Assembly (NCBI RefSeq): GCF_034627025.1
Contig: NZ_CP141048.1
Span: 2,926,001-2,990,000 of the forward strand
DNA length: 64,000 bases
Reading direction: 5' to 3'
Origin: Microvirga lotononidis
Lineage (GTDB): Bacteria > Pseudomonadota > Alphaproteobacteria > Rhizobiales > Beijerinckiaceae
Each line of letters begins with the position of its first letter. The stretch's first letter is position 1. The notes beneath the pieces are model-generated. The model saw nothing but the letters and a program-made list of their open reading frames with translations, made no database searches and was not told the origin of the DNA. The position numbers were made by a program, and so were the translations under genes. This document shows positions 49,485 to 62,299 of the stretch, one piece after another.

Positions 49485-49807
49485 TGTCAAAGAGCAGCAC
49501 CTTGGGGCCCGCAGCTTGCGCTGCGAGCCGCAGGTCAGTCGAGGGAGGGCGCGAGAAGGCGTCCGGCTCGGTGTAAGCTAAAGGAAGAACCCGACGGCTC
49601 CTCGCGCACGGTTCTTTTAGGCGTTTCGACTTGGACCAGCACAGGGCTGCCAAGGGCCTCCTGCCGCCGGCTGCGTGACCGGCGGACAGGACCGTGCCGG
49701 ATCCCACACCGTGCGACGCCTCGCGAAGCGCGCCCCTCGTCGGATCAGGCTGTGCAACGATATAGCCAAGGTTCACCGCCCTGTCAAGAACAAAGTGAGA
49801 ACATAAC
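49485..49807 (-). repeat. Orphan rRNA-leader-like element, copy A
   Basis: A ~323-bp element shared with 63473-63800. Read on the minus strand, it starts with a promoter (TTGACA, 17 bases, TATATC), runs through a ~250-base GC-rich leader and ends with TGCTCTTTGACA (49485-49496). That resembles the boxA antitermination site of rRNA operons. No 16S gene or tRNA follows. Over the promoter-proximal ~199 bases I count about six mismatches to copy B; the boxA-proximal part is more diverged. The rRNA-leader identity is inference. Confidence 0.65.
49759..49787 (-). promoter_or_regulatory. Near-consensus sigma-70 promoter of leader element A
   Basis: A -35 TTGACA (49782-49787) and a -10 TATATC (49759-49764), on the minus strand, are separated by exactly 17 bases. 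This is the strongest housekeeping promoter match noticed in the window. Transcription would start near 49752 and run toward lower coordinates. Confidence 0.75.
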
Positions 49808-49829
49808 ATCACGCTTCCCACACCCGCCG

Positions 49830-49939
49830 CGTCATCACCTCCCCGGACTTGATCCGGGGACCCGTGTCGGTGATCCCGATGCCTTGGAGCGCCGCGCTTC
49901 AGCCAAGCGGGACGGCCGGGACAAGCCCGGCCATGACGT
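49830..49939. repeat. Paired palindromic intergenic repeat, copy 4 (expanded)
   Basis: A GTCATCACCTCCCCGGACTTGATCCGGGGA arm and a GGACGGCCGGGACAAGCCCG arm ending in CATGACGT flank a slightly longer spacer with GTCGGTGATCCCGAT. It lies between leader element A and the next gene. Confidence 0.75.
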
Positions 49940-50014
49940 GGTGGCCATGACATGAGGCTGCTCATCCCCTCCGCGTCGGAGAAAGAGGGTAGGGGGATTT
50001 GGTGTCGGCAGAGG

Positions 50015-50530
50015 TTAGATTTCGCGCCTTAGCCAGCGCACGTAATGCTGGGCGATCATGACGGCGCGGCCCTGCTCGTTCGGCGTGAGCGTGCTGGTAT
50101 TCACGTCGCGCACGGCCAGCATCGGATGGGCAGCCAGGACTTCGCCCCTGCGGCCTACGGCCAGGGCTTGGCCTTCCAGAGCATCGTGCCCGCTGTTTCC
50201 CTCGCCCCTGCTCCGGTATCCGACGCCGCCGTCGGGAAACGCCGTCATCGTGACGCTTGTCAGCACCAGCACCAGACGGGGACCGCGTGGATCGACCCGG
50301 TCGGCAAAGGAGCGTCGCAGCTCATCGAGCGCGGCCGCACCGACGAGATCCGCGAAAGGGCCGAGGCCCTTGTCTTTCAACGCGCTCACATCGACCGAGA
50401 AGGACGAGAAGGCCTGCGGGAAGCCTTGGGCCTGGGCGGGCGCGACAAAGCCTGCGCCGGCGAGGCCGGCACAGGCGAAAGCTTTAAGAATGGTTCGCCG
50501 GGAGAGGGGGGACATCATGGAATTTCTCAT
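50015..50530 (-). CDS. Exported protein with Tat-like signal, unknown function
   Basis: A 171-residue protein. The N-terminus contains SRRTILKAFACAGLAGAGF and then a likely cleavage after APAQAQ, consistent with a twin-arginine signal. The mature part includes VDVSALKDKGLGPFADLVGA and RGPRLVLVLTSVTMTAFPDG; no family is recognised. In-frame ATGs lie at 50530, 50518 and 50515. It lies 20 bp downstream of greA on the same strand and could share its transcript. Confidence 0.7.
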   Translation of the reverse strand: MRNSMMSPLSRRTILKAFACAGLAGAGFVAPAQAQGFPQAFSSFSVDVSALKDKGLGPFADLVGAAALDELRRSFADRVDPRGPRLVLVLTSVTMTAFPDGGVGYRSRGEGNSGHDALEGQALAVGRRGEVLAAHPMLAVRDVNTSTLTPNEQGRAVMIAQHYVRWLRREI

Positions 50531-50550
50531 TGCTCCTGCCCCTTTCCTTA

Positions 50551-51027
50551 TCAGGCGCCGAATTGGACGCCGACGACCTCGTAGGACTTGCCGCCACCGG
50601 GTGTCGAGACCTCCACCGTATCGCCGATGGTCTTGCCCATCAGGGCGCGGGCGATGGGGGAGGCCACCGAGACGCGGCCCGAGCGCACGTCCGCCTCGGG
50701 CTCGCCGACGATCTGGTAGGTCTTCTCTTCCTCGGTGTCCTCGTCCACGAGCTTCACCGTGGCGCCGAACTTGATCCGGTCGCCGGAAAGCTTCGCGATA
50801 TCGATCACCTCGGCGCGTGAAATCAGGCTTTCAAGCTCAAGGATCCGGCCTTCGTTGAGGGATTGGGCTTCCTTGGCGGCATGGTATTCGGCATTTTCCG
50901 ACAGGTCGCCAAGCGCGCGGGCTTCCGCGATCGCCTGGATGATCCGGGGGCGTTCAACCTGCTGCCGGTGCTTGAGTTCATCCTCGAGCGCCGCAAAACC
51001 CTTGATCGTCAGAGGGACCTTGTCCAT
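50551..51027 (-). CDS. greA: Transcription elongation factor GreA
   Basis: A 158-residue factor that rescues backtracked RNA polymerase by stimulating transcript cleavage. The N-terminal coiled coil includes [20 protein letters not shown] and [17 protein letters not shown], with the acidic tip residues (D and E in GDLSENAEY). A C-terminal FKBP-like domain ends in [11 protein letters not shown]. Start [10 protein letters not shown] at 51027. It lies 106 bp downstream of carB on the same strand, an arrangement I recall from other rhizobia. Confidence 0.96.
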   Translation of the reverse strand: MDKVPLTIKGFAALEDELKHRQQVERPRIIQAIAEARALGDLSENAEYHAAKEAQSLNEGRILELESLISRAEVIDIAKLSGDRIKFGATVKLVDEDTEEEKTYQIVGEPEADVRSGRVSVASPIARALMGKTIGDTVEVSTPGGGKSYEVVGVQFGA

Positions 51028-51133
51028 CGTTTGTCTCGTCCAAAAAGAGGTACGAGGCCGCTGTCGCCAGCGCCCTCGCATGTCAACGAAAACTTACCAG
51101 AAGCTTCGCAGTTCCAATGTGAGGCCGGATGCC

Positions 51134-54604
<3,471 letters not shown>

Positions 54605-54804
54605 TGGGCCACCCAGGCGTGTCCAGCCGCGCGGCCGTAGAGCTACGGCGCTTCAAGCGCAGCCGGGATGTGATCTGATTGTAGGTTGAGAGAGGCTCTT
54701 ACACGGACCTTGAGCAAATTCAAAGGCCTGAGCCATGATTTAGACAGGCAATGCCCATGCGGTACGAACCGCAGGCCGCCGCCTTGCAGGAGAACTGGGA
54801 AAAG

Positions 54805-55596
54805 ATGGTCATGACGGAGGAGCCGCGCTGGGCGCTGATCACGGGAGCGTCCAGCGGGATCGGCGCCGAACTGGCGCGGGCTTTCGCCGGCCGGGGCTAT
54901 CGCCTGGTTCTCACGGCCCGCCGGCACGAGCGCCTGGAATCTCTAAGCGCGGAGATCGGGCGAGCCCATGGCGTTCCCGTCGAGGTCGTCGCTCTCGACC
55001 TCGAGGACAGACAGGCCCCTCGGGACCTTCATGAGATGCTGCTGGAGCGGCGAATCGCCGTGCATACCCTGGTCAACAATGCGGGATTCGGCCTGAGGGG
55101 ATATTTCGCGTCTCTCCCGCACGAGAAGCAGGTCGCCATGATCGACCTCAACGTCACGGCCCTGACCTCGCTCTGCCGCCTGATGCTGCCGGGAATGATC
55201 GAGCGCCGGCGGGGAGGGATCTTGAACGTGGCTTCCATCGCGGCCTTCCAGGCCGGGCCCTACATGGCCGTCTATTACGCCACGAAGGCCTTCGTCCTGT
55301 CCCTCTCCGAGGCTTTGCACGACGAAGCCAGGCCGCATGGAGTGACCGTGACGGCTCTCTGCCCGGGACCGACCGAGAGCGAGTTCTCCGAAACGGCGGG
55401 CCCTAAAGGATCGGGCTTCTTCAAGGGCGACGCCATGTCCCCAGCCGAGGTGGCCCGTGCGGGGATCGACGGCTACGAGGCCGGGAAGGCCATCGTCATC
55501 CCGGGGAGAGGCAACCGGATCGGGGCTGTCGCGGCGAAGTTCGCTCCCCGCTCCATCTCCCGCAGGATCGCCGGGCTTCTGCAGGGAATGAGGTGA
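54805..55596 (+). CDS. Short-chain dehydrogenase/reductase
   Basis: A 263-residue NAD(P)-dependent oxidoreductase. It shows the Rossmann motif TGASSGIGAELARAF, NNAGFG, the catalytic Ser in LNVASIAAF and the YxxxK motif in YYATKAF. Starts at 54751, 54805 and 54811 are all possible; GGGAAAAG precedes 54805. The C-terminal RGNRIGAVAAKFAPRSISRR is typical of membrane-associated SDRs of the DltE/YqjQ kind. Substrate unknown. Confidence 0.88.
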   Translation: MVMTEEPRWALITGASSGIGAELARAFAGRGYRLVLTARRHERLESLSAEIGRAHGVPVEVVALDLEDRQAPRDLHEMLLERRIAVHTLVNNAGFGLRGYFASLPHEKQVAMIDLNVTALTSLCRLMLPGMIERRRGGILNVASIAAFQAGPYMAVYYATKAFVLSLSEALHDEARPHGVTVTALCPGPTESEFSETAGPKGSGFFKGDAMSPAEVARAGIDGYEAGKAIVIPGRGNRIGAVAAKFAPRSISRRIAGLLQGMR

Positions 55597-55627
55597 CGCG
55601 CGCTCGGGAAGTCGCTATCGAGAAAGC

Positions 55628-56023
55628 GTGACCGCATCCCGCTCCCTTCATCGGCTCACCCGTCAATTCACCGCCTTCTTCGGGGTGGGCGTGGCGGCGG
55701 CCGTGGCTCATTACGGACTTCTCGTCGCTCTCGTCGAGGGCGCCGGGACGCATCCCGTGCCGGCGACGCTTGCCGGCTACGTGGCGGGAGGGCTCGTGTC
55801 CTATGTGCTCAACCGAAAGCACACGTACGAAAGCGACAGGCCCCATCGGGAGGCCACGTGGCGCTTCGCCCTGGTGGCCTTCGTCGGCTTCCTCGTGACC
55901 TGGTTCCTGATGCACGCCTTCACGGTGTGGCTCGAGGGTCCCTATCTGCCATCGCAGGTCATCACCACCGGCGTCGTGATGCTGTGGAGCTTCATGGCGC
56001 ACAAGAAATGGACATTTGCATAG
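55628..56023 (+). CDS. GtrA family membrane protein
   Basis: A 131-residue protein with four membrane segments. The FFGVGVAAAVAHYGLLVALV start, then LAGYVAGGLVSYVLNRKHTY and the C-terminal WSFMAHKKWTF, are hallmarks of GtrA. GtrA proteins are thought to move or help move undecaprenyl-linked sugars. It starts with GTG, 31 bp after the SDR gene, and probably shares its transcript. Confidence 0.9.
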   Translation: MTASRSLHRLTRQFTAFFGVGVAAAVAHYGLLVALVEGAGTHPVPATLAGYVAGGLVSYVLNRKHTYESDRPHREATWRFALVAFVGFLVTWFLMHAFTVWLEGPYLPSQVITTGVVMLWSFMAHKKWTFA

Positions 56024-56200
56024 GTCTTGGGCAAGCGCGCGGCCTGTTTGCCAGGTTCCAGGCTTCCAGCGCAGCCCTGGCCTGCATTCTGCCGGATCCC
56101 GCGAATCTTTTCGCAATGCAATATGGATGCCGCAGGAGCCTCTCAAGATCGCTCCGCCGCTCATCTCACATTCGCACCGTATAAGAAGCTTGGGGGCTTC

Positions 56201-57445
56201 ATGTCCGATCTGGCCATTGCCGAGGAAGCCTGTCTCGCACGGAGCAAGGCTCCCGCCGTTCCGCAATCTCGCCTCGCCGTCGCCCTGATCGAACTGGCGC
56301 TCGCGGTCGGCAGCTTCGGCATCGGAACGGGCGAGTTCGCCATCATGGGATTGCTGCCGAACCTCGCGCAGGAGTTCCACATCACGACGCCCCAGGCCGG
56401 ACATGCGATCAGCGCCTATGCGCTCGGGGTCGTGGTCGGTGCTCCCATCATCGCCGTCCTGGCGGCCAAGCTCGCCCGCCAGACGCTGCTCCTCGTCCTG
56501 ATGGCCGTGTTCGCCGTCGGCAACGCGGTCAGCGCCGTGGCGCCGAGCTTCGAGTCCTTCGTGCTCCTGCGTTTCCTCACCGGCCTGCCGCACGGCGCCT
56601 ATTTCGGCGTGGCCGCGCTCGTGGCGGCCTCCCTCGTCCCGCCGAACAAGCGCCCCCAGGCCGTGGCGCGGGTCATGATGGGCCTGACTGTCGCGACCCT
56701 GCTCGGCACGCCCGTCGCGACATGGTTCGGCCAGGCTTTGACCTGGCGGCTCGCCTTCGGCGCCGTTGGTTTCATGGGCGCGCTGACCGTGCTGCTGATC
56801 TGGCTCTTCCTGCCGAAGGACGAGGTCCAGGAGGGGGCGAGCCCGATGCGGGAGCTCGGCGCCTTCAAGCGCAAGCAGGTCTGGTTCACCCTCGGCATTG
56901 GAGCCGTGGGCTTCGGCGGTCTGTTCTCCGTCTTCTCTTACATCGCGTCGACGGCGACCTCCGTCGCCGGGATGCCGGAGAGCGCCGTTCCCCTCATGAT
57001 GGCCCTGTTCGGCTCCGGCATGATCGTGGGCAATCTCGTCGGAGCGTGGTTCGCCGACCGGAACCTGATGGCCACCATCGGCGGGGTGCTCGCCTCCAGC
57101 GCCGTGGTGATGACGGTGCTGTGGCTGACGGCGGAAAACCCCTACATGCTCTCGGCCTGCGTGTTCCTCGTCGGTTGCAGCGTCGCGATCGGACCCGCCC
57201 TTCAGACGCGCCTGATGGACGTGGCGGCCGATGCGCAGACCCTGGCCGCTGCCCTCAACCATTCCGCCTTCAACATCGCCAACGCGCTCGGCGCTTGGCT
57301 CGGCGGCCTTGCGATCGCGGCCGGCTATGGCTTCGCCTCGACCGGATGGGTCGGTGCGGCTCTCGCCGTTGCGGGGCTTGGCGTGTTCGGCCTGTCGCTC
57401 CTGAGCGATCAGCGCTCAGTGAGGTCGTCCGTATCGAGGGCCTGA
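56201..57445 (+). CDS. MFS efflux transporter, AraJ-like (DHA1 family)
   Basis: A 414-residue protein with 12 predicted membrane segments. IELALAVGSFGIGTGEFAIM, then LAQEFHITTPQAGHAISAYALG and LRFLTGLPHGAYFGVAALVA, are characteristic of the AraJ/YdhP group of drug and sugar efflux pumps. The ATG at 56201 was preferred over a start 58 codons upstream, because the transporter N-terminus follows directly. Its last 37 bases overlap the 3' end of the convergent methyltransferase gene. Confidence 0.9.
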   Translation: MSDLAIAEEACLARSKAPAVPQSRLAVALIELALAVGSFGIGTGEFAIMGLLPNLAQEFHITTPQAGHAISAYALGVVVGAPIIAVLAAKLARQTLLLVLMAVFAVGNAVSAVAPSFESFVLLRFLTGLPHGAYFGVAALVAASLVPPNKRPQAVARVMMGLTVATLLGTPVATWFGQALTWRLAFGAVGFMGALTVLLIWLFLPKDEVQEGASPMRELGAFKRKQVWFTLGIGAVGFGGLFSVFSYIASTATSVAGMPESAVPLMMALFGSGMIVGNLVGAWFADRNLMATIGGVLASSAVVMTVLWLTAENPYMLSACVFLVGCSVAIGPALQTRLMDVAADAQTLAAALNHSAFNIANALGAWLGGLAIAAGYGFASTGWVGAALAVAGLGVFGLSLLSDQRSVRSSVSRA

Positions 57446-58131
57446 GCCGGGCGGCCGACGAAGGTCATGCGGGCCTGATTGTGCCCGAGGTTCCGCGCCG
57501 CGCGCTCGGGCACGAAGCCGGCATCGTCGAGAAGATCGGCGATCTCCTCCGCGCTGTATTGAGAGAGGCCCAGTTCCTCGCGGATCTTGCGGTATTCGGA
57601 GAAGGCCGTGCGGGCGAGGCCGCCGAGGGCGGCCCTCATGAACCCGCCCTGCCAGGCGAAGGAGAGCAGCGCCTTGGCATCGATGAGCGGGCTGATGTCC
57701 GGCGGGATGACGTCGCCCAGAACCAGTCTGCCATTGTCCTTGAGCTTCGGGTGCAGGAGCCTCAGGAGACCGCGAAACTCGTCGAGGGAGAGATACTGGA
57801 CGAGCGAGTTCACCACGATGAGATCGATCGAGGAATCCGCAAGGTCAGCGACATCGTCGGTCGCCAGGACCGTGATCCGCTCGTTGTCTCGGAAGCGCTC
57901 GTTCAGGCGATCGCGAACGAGCGGCGCGGCATCGCTCAGGTAAAGTCTCGCGCATCGGGCCGCGACCTTGTCGGCCAGAAGCGCCTCGCCGCAGCCGTAA
58001 TCCAGCACGACCGCGTCCGGCGAGGGGATGAGCCCGATGATGTCGTTGGCGATCAGGCGGTAATGCAGGAGCTTGTGCCGCTCGTTCACGTAGATCGGCG
58101 TGTCCTGGTTCCAATAATCGCGCCAGTTCAT
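57409..58131 (-). CDS. Class I SAM-dependent methyltransferase
   Basis: A 240-residue protein with the SAM-binding motif I in VVLDYGCGEALLADKVA, an acidic motif (LYLSDAAPLVRDRL) and the post-motif IDLIVVNSLVQYL. It begins MNWRDYWNQDTPIYVNERHK, a start often seen in small-molecule or lipid methyltransferases. Substrate unknown. AAGGA precedes the ATG at 58131. It lies 22 bp downstream of ohrR on the same strand and may be read through from it. Confidence 0.88.
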   Translation of the reverse strand: MNWRDYWNQDTPIYVNERHKLLHYRLIANDIIGLIPSPDAVVLDYGCGEALLADKVAARCARLYLSDAAPLVRDRLNERFRDNERITVLATDDVADLADSSIDLIVVNSLVQYLSLDEFRGLLRLLHPKLKDNGRLVLGDVIPPDISPLIDAKALLSFAWQGGFMRAALGGLARTAFSEYRKIREELGLSQYSAEEIADLLDDAGFVPERAARNLGHNQARMTFVGRPAQALDTDDLTER

Positions 58132-58153
58132 CGAAAGGCTGTCCTTGTTGACG

Positions 58154-58615
58154 TCAGGTGTCGGGCGAGAGCGTGGCCGAGTCATGGAGCCTGCCGCGCA
58201 GTTTCGCAACCTCCCTGGTCAAGGCACGGGCCTCGTCGGCAGACATGCCCAGCATGCAGCCGACCTGGTGGGGAACCTCTTCCGCCTTCCCGCGCAGGAC
58301 ACGGCCGGATTCGGTCAGGTGGATCCTGACCTGCCGCTCGTCCTTCGTGTCGCGTGTGCGGCGGACATGCCCCGCGCTTTCGAGGCGCTTCAGCAACGGG
58401 GTCAGGGTGCCGGAGTCAAGAAACAACCGTTCCCCTATCTCCTTCACGGTGAGTTCGTCCTGCTCCCAGAGCACCAGCAGGACCACGTATTGCGGGTAGG
58501 TCAGGCCGAGGGGCTCCAGGAGCTTGCGATAGGCCCGGTTGAAGGCGTGAGAGACGGAATAGAAGGCGAAGCACAGCTGGTTATCGAGCGCCAAGGTCTT
58601 CGGGTGTGTCGTCAT
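58154..58615 (-). CDS. ohrR: OhrR-type MarR regulator (2-Cys)
   Basis: A 153-residue organic-hydroperoxide sensor that represses ohr until its cysteine is oxidised. The reactive Cys15 lies in LALDNQLCFAFYSVSHAF, and the second Cys lies at about 120 (QVGCMLGMS). This corresponds to the 2-Cys class, like Xanthomonas OhrR. The winged helix includes LFLDSGTLTPLLKRLE. I chose the ATG at 58615, preceded by GGAGGAG, over one five codons upstream. It is divergent from ohr. Confidence 0.94.
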   Translation of the reverse strand: MTTHPKTLALDNQLCFAFYSVSHAFNRAYRKLLEPLGLTYPQYVVLLVLWEQDELTVKEIGERLFLDSGTLTPLLKRLESAGHVRRTRDTKDERQVRIHLTESGRVLRGKAEEVPHQVGCMLGMSADEARALTREVAKLRGRLHDSATLSPDT

Positions 58616-58650
58616 CGTCTCCTCCGCCAAAGCAATCTATGAAAGAAATA

Positions 58651-58666
58651 GGTTGCACACAATCTA
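58651..58666 (+). promoter_or_regulatory. Putative OhrR operator 1
   Basis: GGTTGCACACAATCTA reads on the opposite strand as TAGATTGTGTGCAACC. It shares the TAGATTG-N4-CAA core with the second site 22 bases away. It lies in the ohrR-ohr divergent gap, nearer ohrR. Confidence 0.6.
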
Positions 58667-58687
58667 ATTTGCCCTTATGCCTCTATT

Positions 58688-58704
58688 TAGATTGAGCGCA
58701 ATTA
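58688..58704 (+). promoter_or_regulatory. Putative OhrR operator 2
   Basis: TAGATTGAGCGCAATTA contains the palindrome ATTG-AGCG-CAAT and matches the core of operator 1. Two such sites between divergent ohrR and ohr suggest that both genes are repressed by OhrR. Confidence 0.6.
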
Positions 58705-58763
58705 AATTGTAAGCGTTCGATTTGCCGGCAGGATCCTCGTTCGGCAATTCAAGGAGCATCTCG

Positions 58764-59183
58764 ATGACCCCTCTCTACACAGCCCATGCCTCAGCCCAGG
58801 GCGGACGCGAAGGCGTCGCCGCTTCGAACGACGGAAAGCTGGAGGTTCGCCTCTCCACGCCGAAGGAACTCGGCGGTGCGGGCGGCGAGGGGACCAATCC
58901 GGAGCAGCTCTTCGCGGCCGGCTACTCGGCCTGCTTCCTAGGCGCGCTGAAGTTCGTCGCGTCGCAGAACAAGATCGCCCTTCCGGCCGATGTTCATGTC
59001 GAGGCCAAGGTGGGGATCGGCAAGCGCGACGACGGCGCGGGCTTCGGTTTGGTGGTCGAGCTGAAGGCGAACCTGCCCGGTCTGTCGCAGGAGCTGGCGA
59101 CGGATCTGGTGCACAAGGCCGACGTGGTCTGTCCGTATTCGCACGCCATCAGGGGCAACGTGCAGGTCACGCTGTCGGTCTGA
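58764..59183 (+). CDS. ohr: Organic hydroperoxide resistance protein
   Basis: A 139-residue Ohr/OsmC peroxidase that reduces organic and fatty-acid hydroperoxides using lipoylated or dithiol reductants. The catalytic Cys57 is in AAGYSACFLGAL and the resolving Cys123 in ADVVCPYSHAIRGN. Arg15 (GGREGVA) and Glu47 (NPEQLF) complete the active site. A strong AAGGAG precedes the ATG at 58764. It is divergent from its regulator ohrR. Confidence 0.96.
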   Translation: MTPLYTAHASAQGGREGVAASNDGKLEVRLSTPKELGGAGGEGTNPEQLFAAGYSACFLGALKFVASQNKIALPADVHVEAKVGIGKRDDGAGFGLVVELKANLPGLSQELATDLVHKADVVCPYSHAIRGNVQVTLSV

Positions 59184-59212
59184 CAGCAAGAATAACAAGC
59201 CGTAGGGGCAAG

Positions 59213-59240
59213 GGCCTCCTGCCTTCCGGGGCAGGGGGCC
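59213..59240. terminator. Bidirectional hairpin between ohr and the cupin gene
   Basis: GGCCTCCTGCC / GGCAGGGGGCC with a 6-base loop (one mismatch) lies between the convergent ohr (+) and cupin (-) genes. A short TTAT follows on the plus strand. It is likely to end both transcripts. Confidence 0.6.
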
Positions 59241-59249
59241 TTATCGCGT

Positions 59250-59798
59250 TCAGATCCAGAGCTTCACGAGAGGCCCGTCCGGTCCATCGACCGGATCGGT
59301 ATCAGGAAGAGGTACCTGGGCGATCCGCTGTTGCGAGGCCGCGAGAGCATTCGGATCGTCTCGGATCGTGTCGTAATCGGCGCCGCCCGGATAGGCCCCG
59401 ACCACGGAGAAATCGTCGCTCGCGTTGATGCAGGCATGGGCCACCCCGGCCGGAATGATCACCACGTCACCGGCGCTCACGGCCACCAGGTCGCCGTCCT
59501 CGCCGCCGAAGCGGACCTGGGCCGAGCCCGACACGATGCCGAGCACCTCATGGGTATTCGGGTGGTAATGATGGTAATCGTGGATGCCGTTCAGCCACGC
59601 ATTCGTCCAGCCGTTCCTGGCGAAGGTCGTCTTGAAGGTCCGGACCGCATCGTGCTCGGAAGGGGAAATCGCCCCGCGGCGCACGATCAGCGGCAGAGAG
59701 GAATTCGGCACGATGCCGTTGCTCCGGAAGACGTAGGTCTCCGTGCCGAGCGGCGCGTTGTAGCCGTGCGGATCGCCATATCCTTTCGCTTCAGCCAT
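59250..59798 (-). CDS. Cupin domain protein
   Basis: A 182-residue protein with one cupin barrel. Motif 1 is in GIHDYHHYHPNTHEVLGIVSG, with several His ligands, and motif 2 in GDVVIIPAGVAHACINAS. It resembles YjlB-like cupins, probably a metal-dependent enzyme or sensor of unknown substrate. AGGGAGAAGC precedes the ATG at 59798. It is convergent with ohr and no functional partner is obvious. Confidence 0.88.
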   Translation of the reverse strand: MAEAKGYGDPHGYNAPLGTETYVFRSNGIVPNSSLPLIVRRGAISPSEHDAVRTFKTTFARNGWTNAWLNGIHDYHHYHPNTHEVLGIVSGSAQVRFGGEDGDLVAVSAGDVVIIPAGVAHACINASDDFSVVGAYPGGADYDTIRDDPNALAASQQRIAQVPLPDTDPVDGPDGPLVKLWI

Positions 59799-59877
59799 GC
59801 TTCTCTCCCTTGGAACCGGGGAGGGAACGCATGGCTTTCACGAAAGATCGAGCGGGACCGTGAAATCCCGGCCGGCG

Positions 59878-60252
59878 TCACATGCCGATGAACATGGCCG
59901 CGACGGCGCGGTCGATGGACAGGTAGAACATCCCGAAGGCCACGACGGCCGCGATGGCGAACTCGACGATCTGGCTCCTGAAGATGCGGAACTTGGCGAA
60001 GAGGTTCTGGCCGAAGATCGAGATCAGCCAGGCTGTCGTCAGCACCACCGGGAAGATGAAGAGATAGGACCAGGTGCTCTCGACCGGACCGACGCTGGCC
60101 GGGTCGATCAGAGGACGGATGTTGCGCACCCAGGGAGCGTAGAGAGCGGCGTAGAGCGACGTCAGCCAGGACAGCGTAACGGCAATGCCGAGGTGAAACG
60201 TGAACAGGTTGTGCAGTCGGCTGAATTCGCCGGAATCGTCATCGAAATCCAT
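59878..60252 (-). CDS. Small integral membrane protein, unknown function
   Basis: About 124 residues beginning MDFDDDSGEFSRLHNLFTFH, with three or four hydrophobic segments (AVTLSWLTSLYAALY, SYLFIFPVVLTTAWLISI, IVEFAIAAVVAFGMFYL). No family is recognised. An upstream start at 60273 is possible, but the acidic MDFDDD start is a more usual N-terminus. It lies 79 bp upstream of the cupin gene. Confidence 0.6.
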   Translation of the reverse strand: MDFDDDSGEFSRLHNLFTFHLGIAVTLSWLTSLYAALYAPWVRNIRPLIDPASVGPVESTWSYLFIFPVVLTTAWLISIFGQNLFAKFRIFRSQIVEFAIAAVVAFGMFYLSIDRAVAAMFIGM

Positions 60253-60375
60253 TGGATGAAACCCCCAAACCAAGGTCCGGAATCATTTTGTTTTTATGGT
60301 TAATGATCGGTTACCGTGATTTGGGCGGCTGGCGCAACAGACCCGTTTGTCGCGGCGCCAGCCTTCACAAGATTG

Positions 60376-61593
<1,218 letters not shown>

Positions 61594-61703
61594 GATCTCT
61601 TGTAAGTCCGGGGCCAACAGGCCGTGCTTGAGCAGGCCGTGCCCGGGCCGCCTTTGAACTACCCCCGTGACTTAAGGGGCCGTTCGCGTTCCGTCAACGC
61701 TCA

Positions 61704-61807
61704 AGCGCATCGTGCGGAAAAGTGGATCCGCTTTTCGCTGACGCGGCCCTCCGGGTCCGCGTCGACGATGCGCCAAACAAGGGAAGGAGCATCGGACCCG
61801 ATGCTCC
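61704..61807. repeat. Nested palindromic intergenic element
   Basis: An outer GCGCATCGT / ACGATGCGC repeat encloses GGAAAAGTGGATCCGCTTTT and GACGCGGCCC/GGGTCCGCGTC palindromes. A separate GGAGCATCGG / CCGATGCTCC hairpin (61786-61807) follows. It shares the GTGGATCC arm with 12741-12902. It lies between carA and yqeY and could affect either transcript. Confidence 0.65.
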
Positions 61808-61833
61808 AGCGACTCAAAACCAAGGAGAACTCC

Positions 61834-62292
61834 ATGCTGCGCGAACGCTTTACCGCCGAGATGAAGGAAGCCATGAAGGCCGGCGACAAGGGCAGACTCG
61901 GCGCCATCCGGCTGATTCAGGCCGCCCTCAAGGACAAGGACATCGAGGCCCGCGGCAACGGCAAGGAGCCCCTGTCCGACGAGGAGATCCTGGCCCTCCT
62001 GCAGAAAATGGTGAAGCAGCGCCAGGAATCGATCACCATGTACGAGCAGGGCGGCCGCACCGAGCTCGCCGATCAGGAGAAGAACGAGGTCGCGGTGATC
62101 TCCTCCTACCTGCCGCAGCAGATGGACGAGGCCGAGACCAGGGCCGCCATCGAGGCCGCCATCGCCGAGACGGGCGCCGCCTCGATGAAGGATATGGGCA
62201 AGGTCGTGGGCGCCCTGCGCGCCAAATACGCCGGCCGCATGGATTTCGCCAAGGCGTCCGGCCTCGTGAAGGACATGCTGCCGAAGGGGTAA
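61834..62292 (+). CDS. yqeY: GatB/YqeY domain protein
   Basis: A 152-residue YqeY-family protein. MLRERFTAEMKEAMKAGDKG is followed by LGAIRLIQAALKDKDIEARG, and the C-terminus contains SMKDMGKVVGALRAKYAGR. It resembles the tRNA-binding tail of GatB and may act on tRNA amidation; its true role is unsettled. AAGGAG precedes the ATG at 61834. In many alphaproteobacteria it lies between carA and dnaG, but here an isochorismatase-type gene follows instead. Confidence 0.92.
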   Translation: MLRERFTAEMKEAMKAGDKGRLGAIRLIQAALKDKDIEARGNGKEPLSDEEILALLQKMVKQRQESITMYEQGGRTELADQEKNEVAVISSYLPQQMDEAETRAAIEAAIAETGAASMKDMGKVVGALRAKYAGRMDFAKASGLVKDMLPKG

Positions 62293-62299
62293 GCGAAAA

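Noticed and set aside
49485-49965. Minus-strand protein-like frame across leader element A (and the matching frame over copy B)
   Set aside because: The shared translation between copies follows from DNA conservation. The frame crosses a promoter and palindromic repeats, and copy-to-copy differences include indels, so coding constraint is not supported.
56027-56200. 58-codon N-terminal extension of the MFS transporter
   Set aside because: The extension lacks transporter-like sequence, and the ATG at 56201 precedes the usual family N-terminus.
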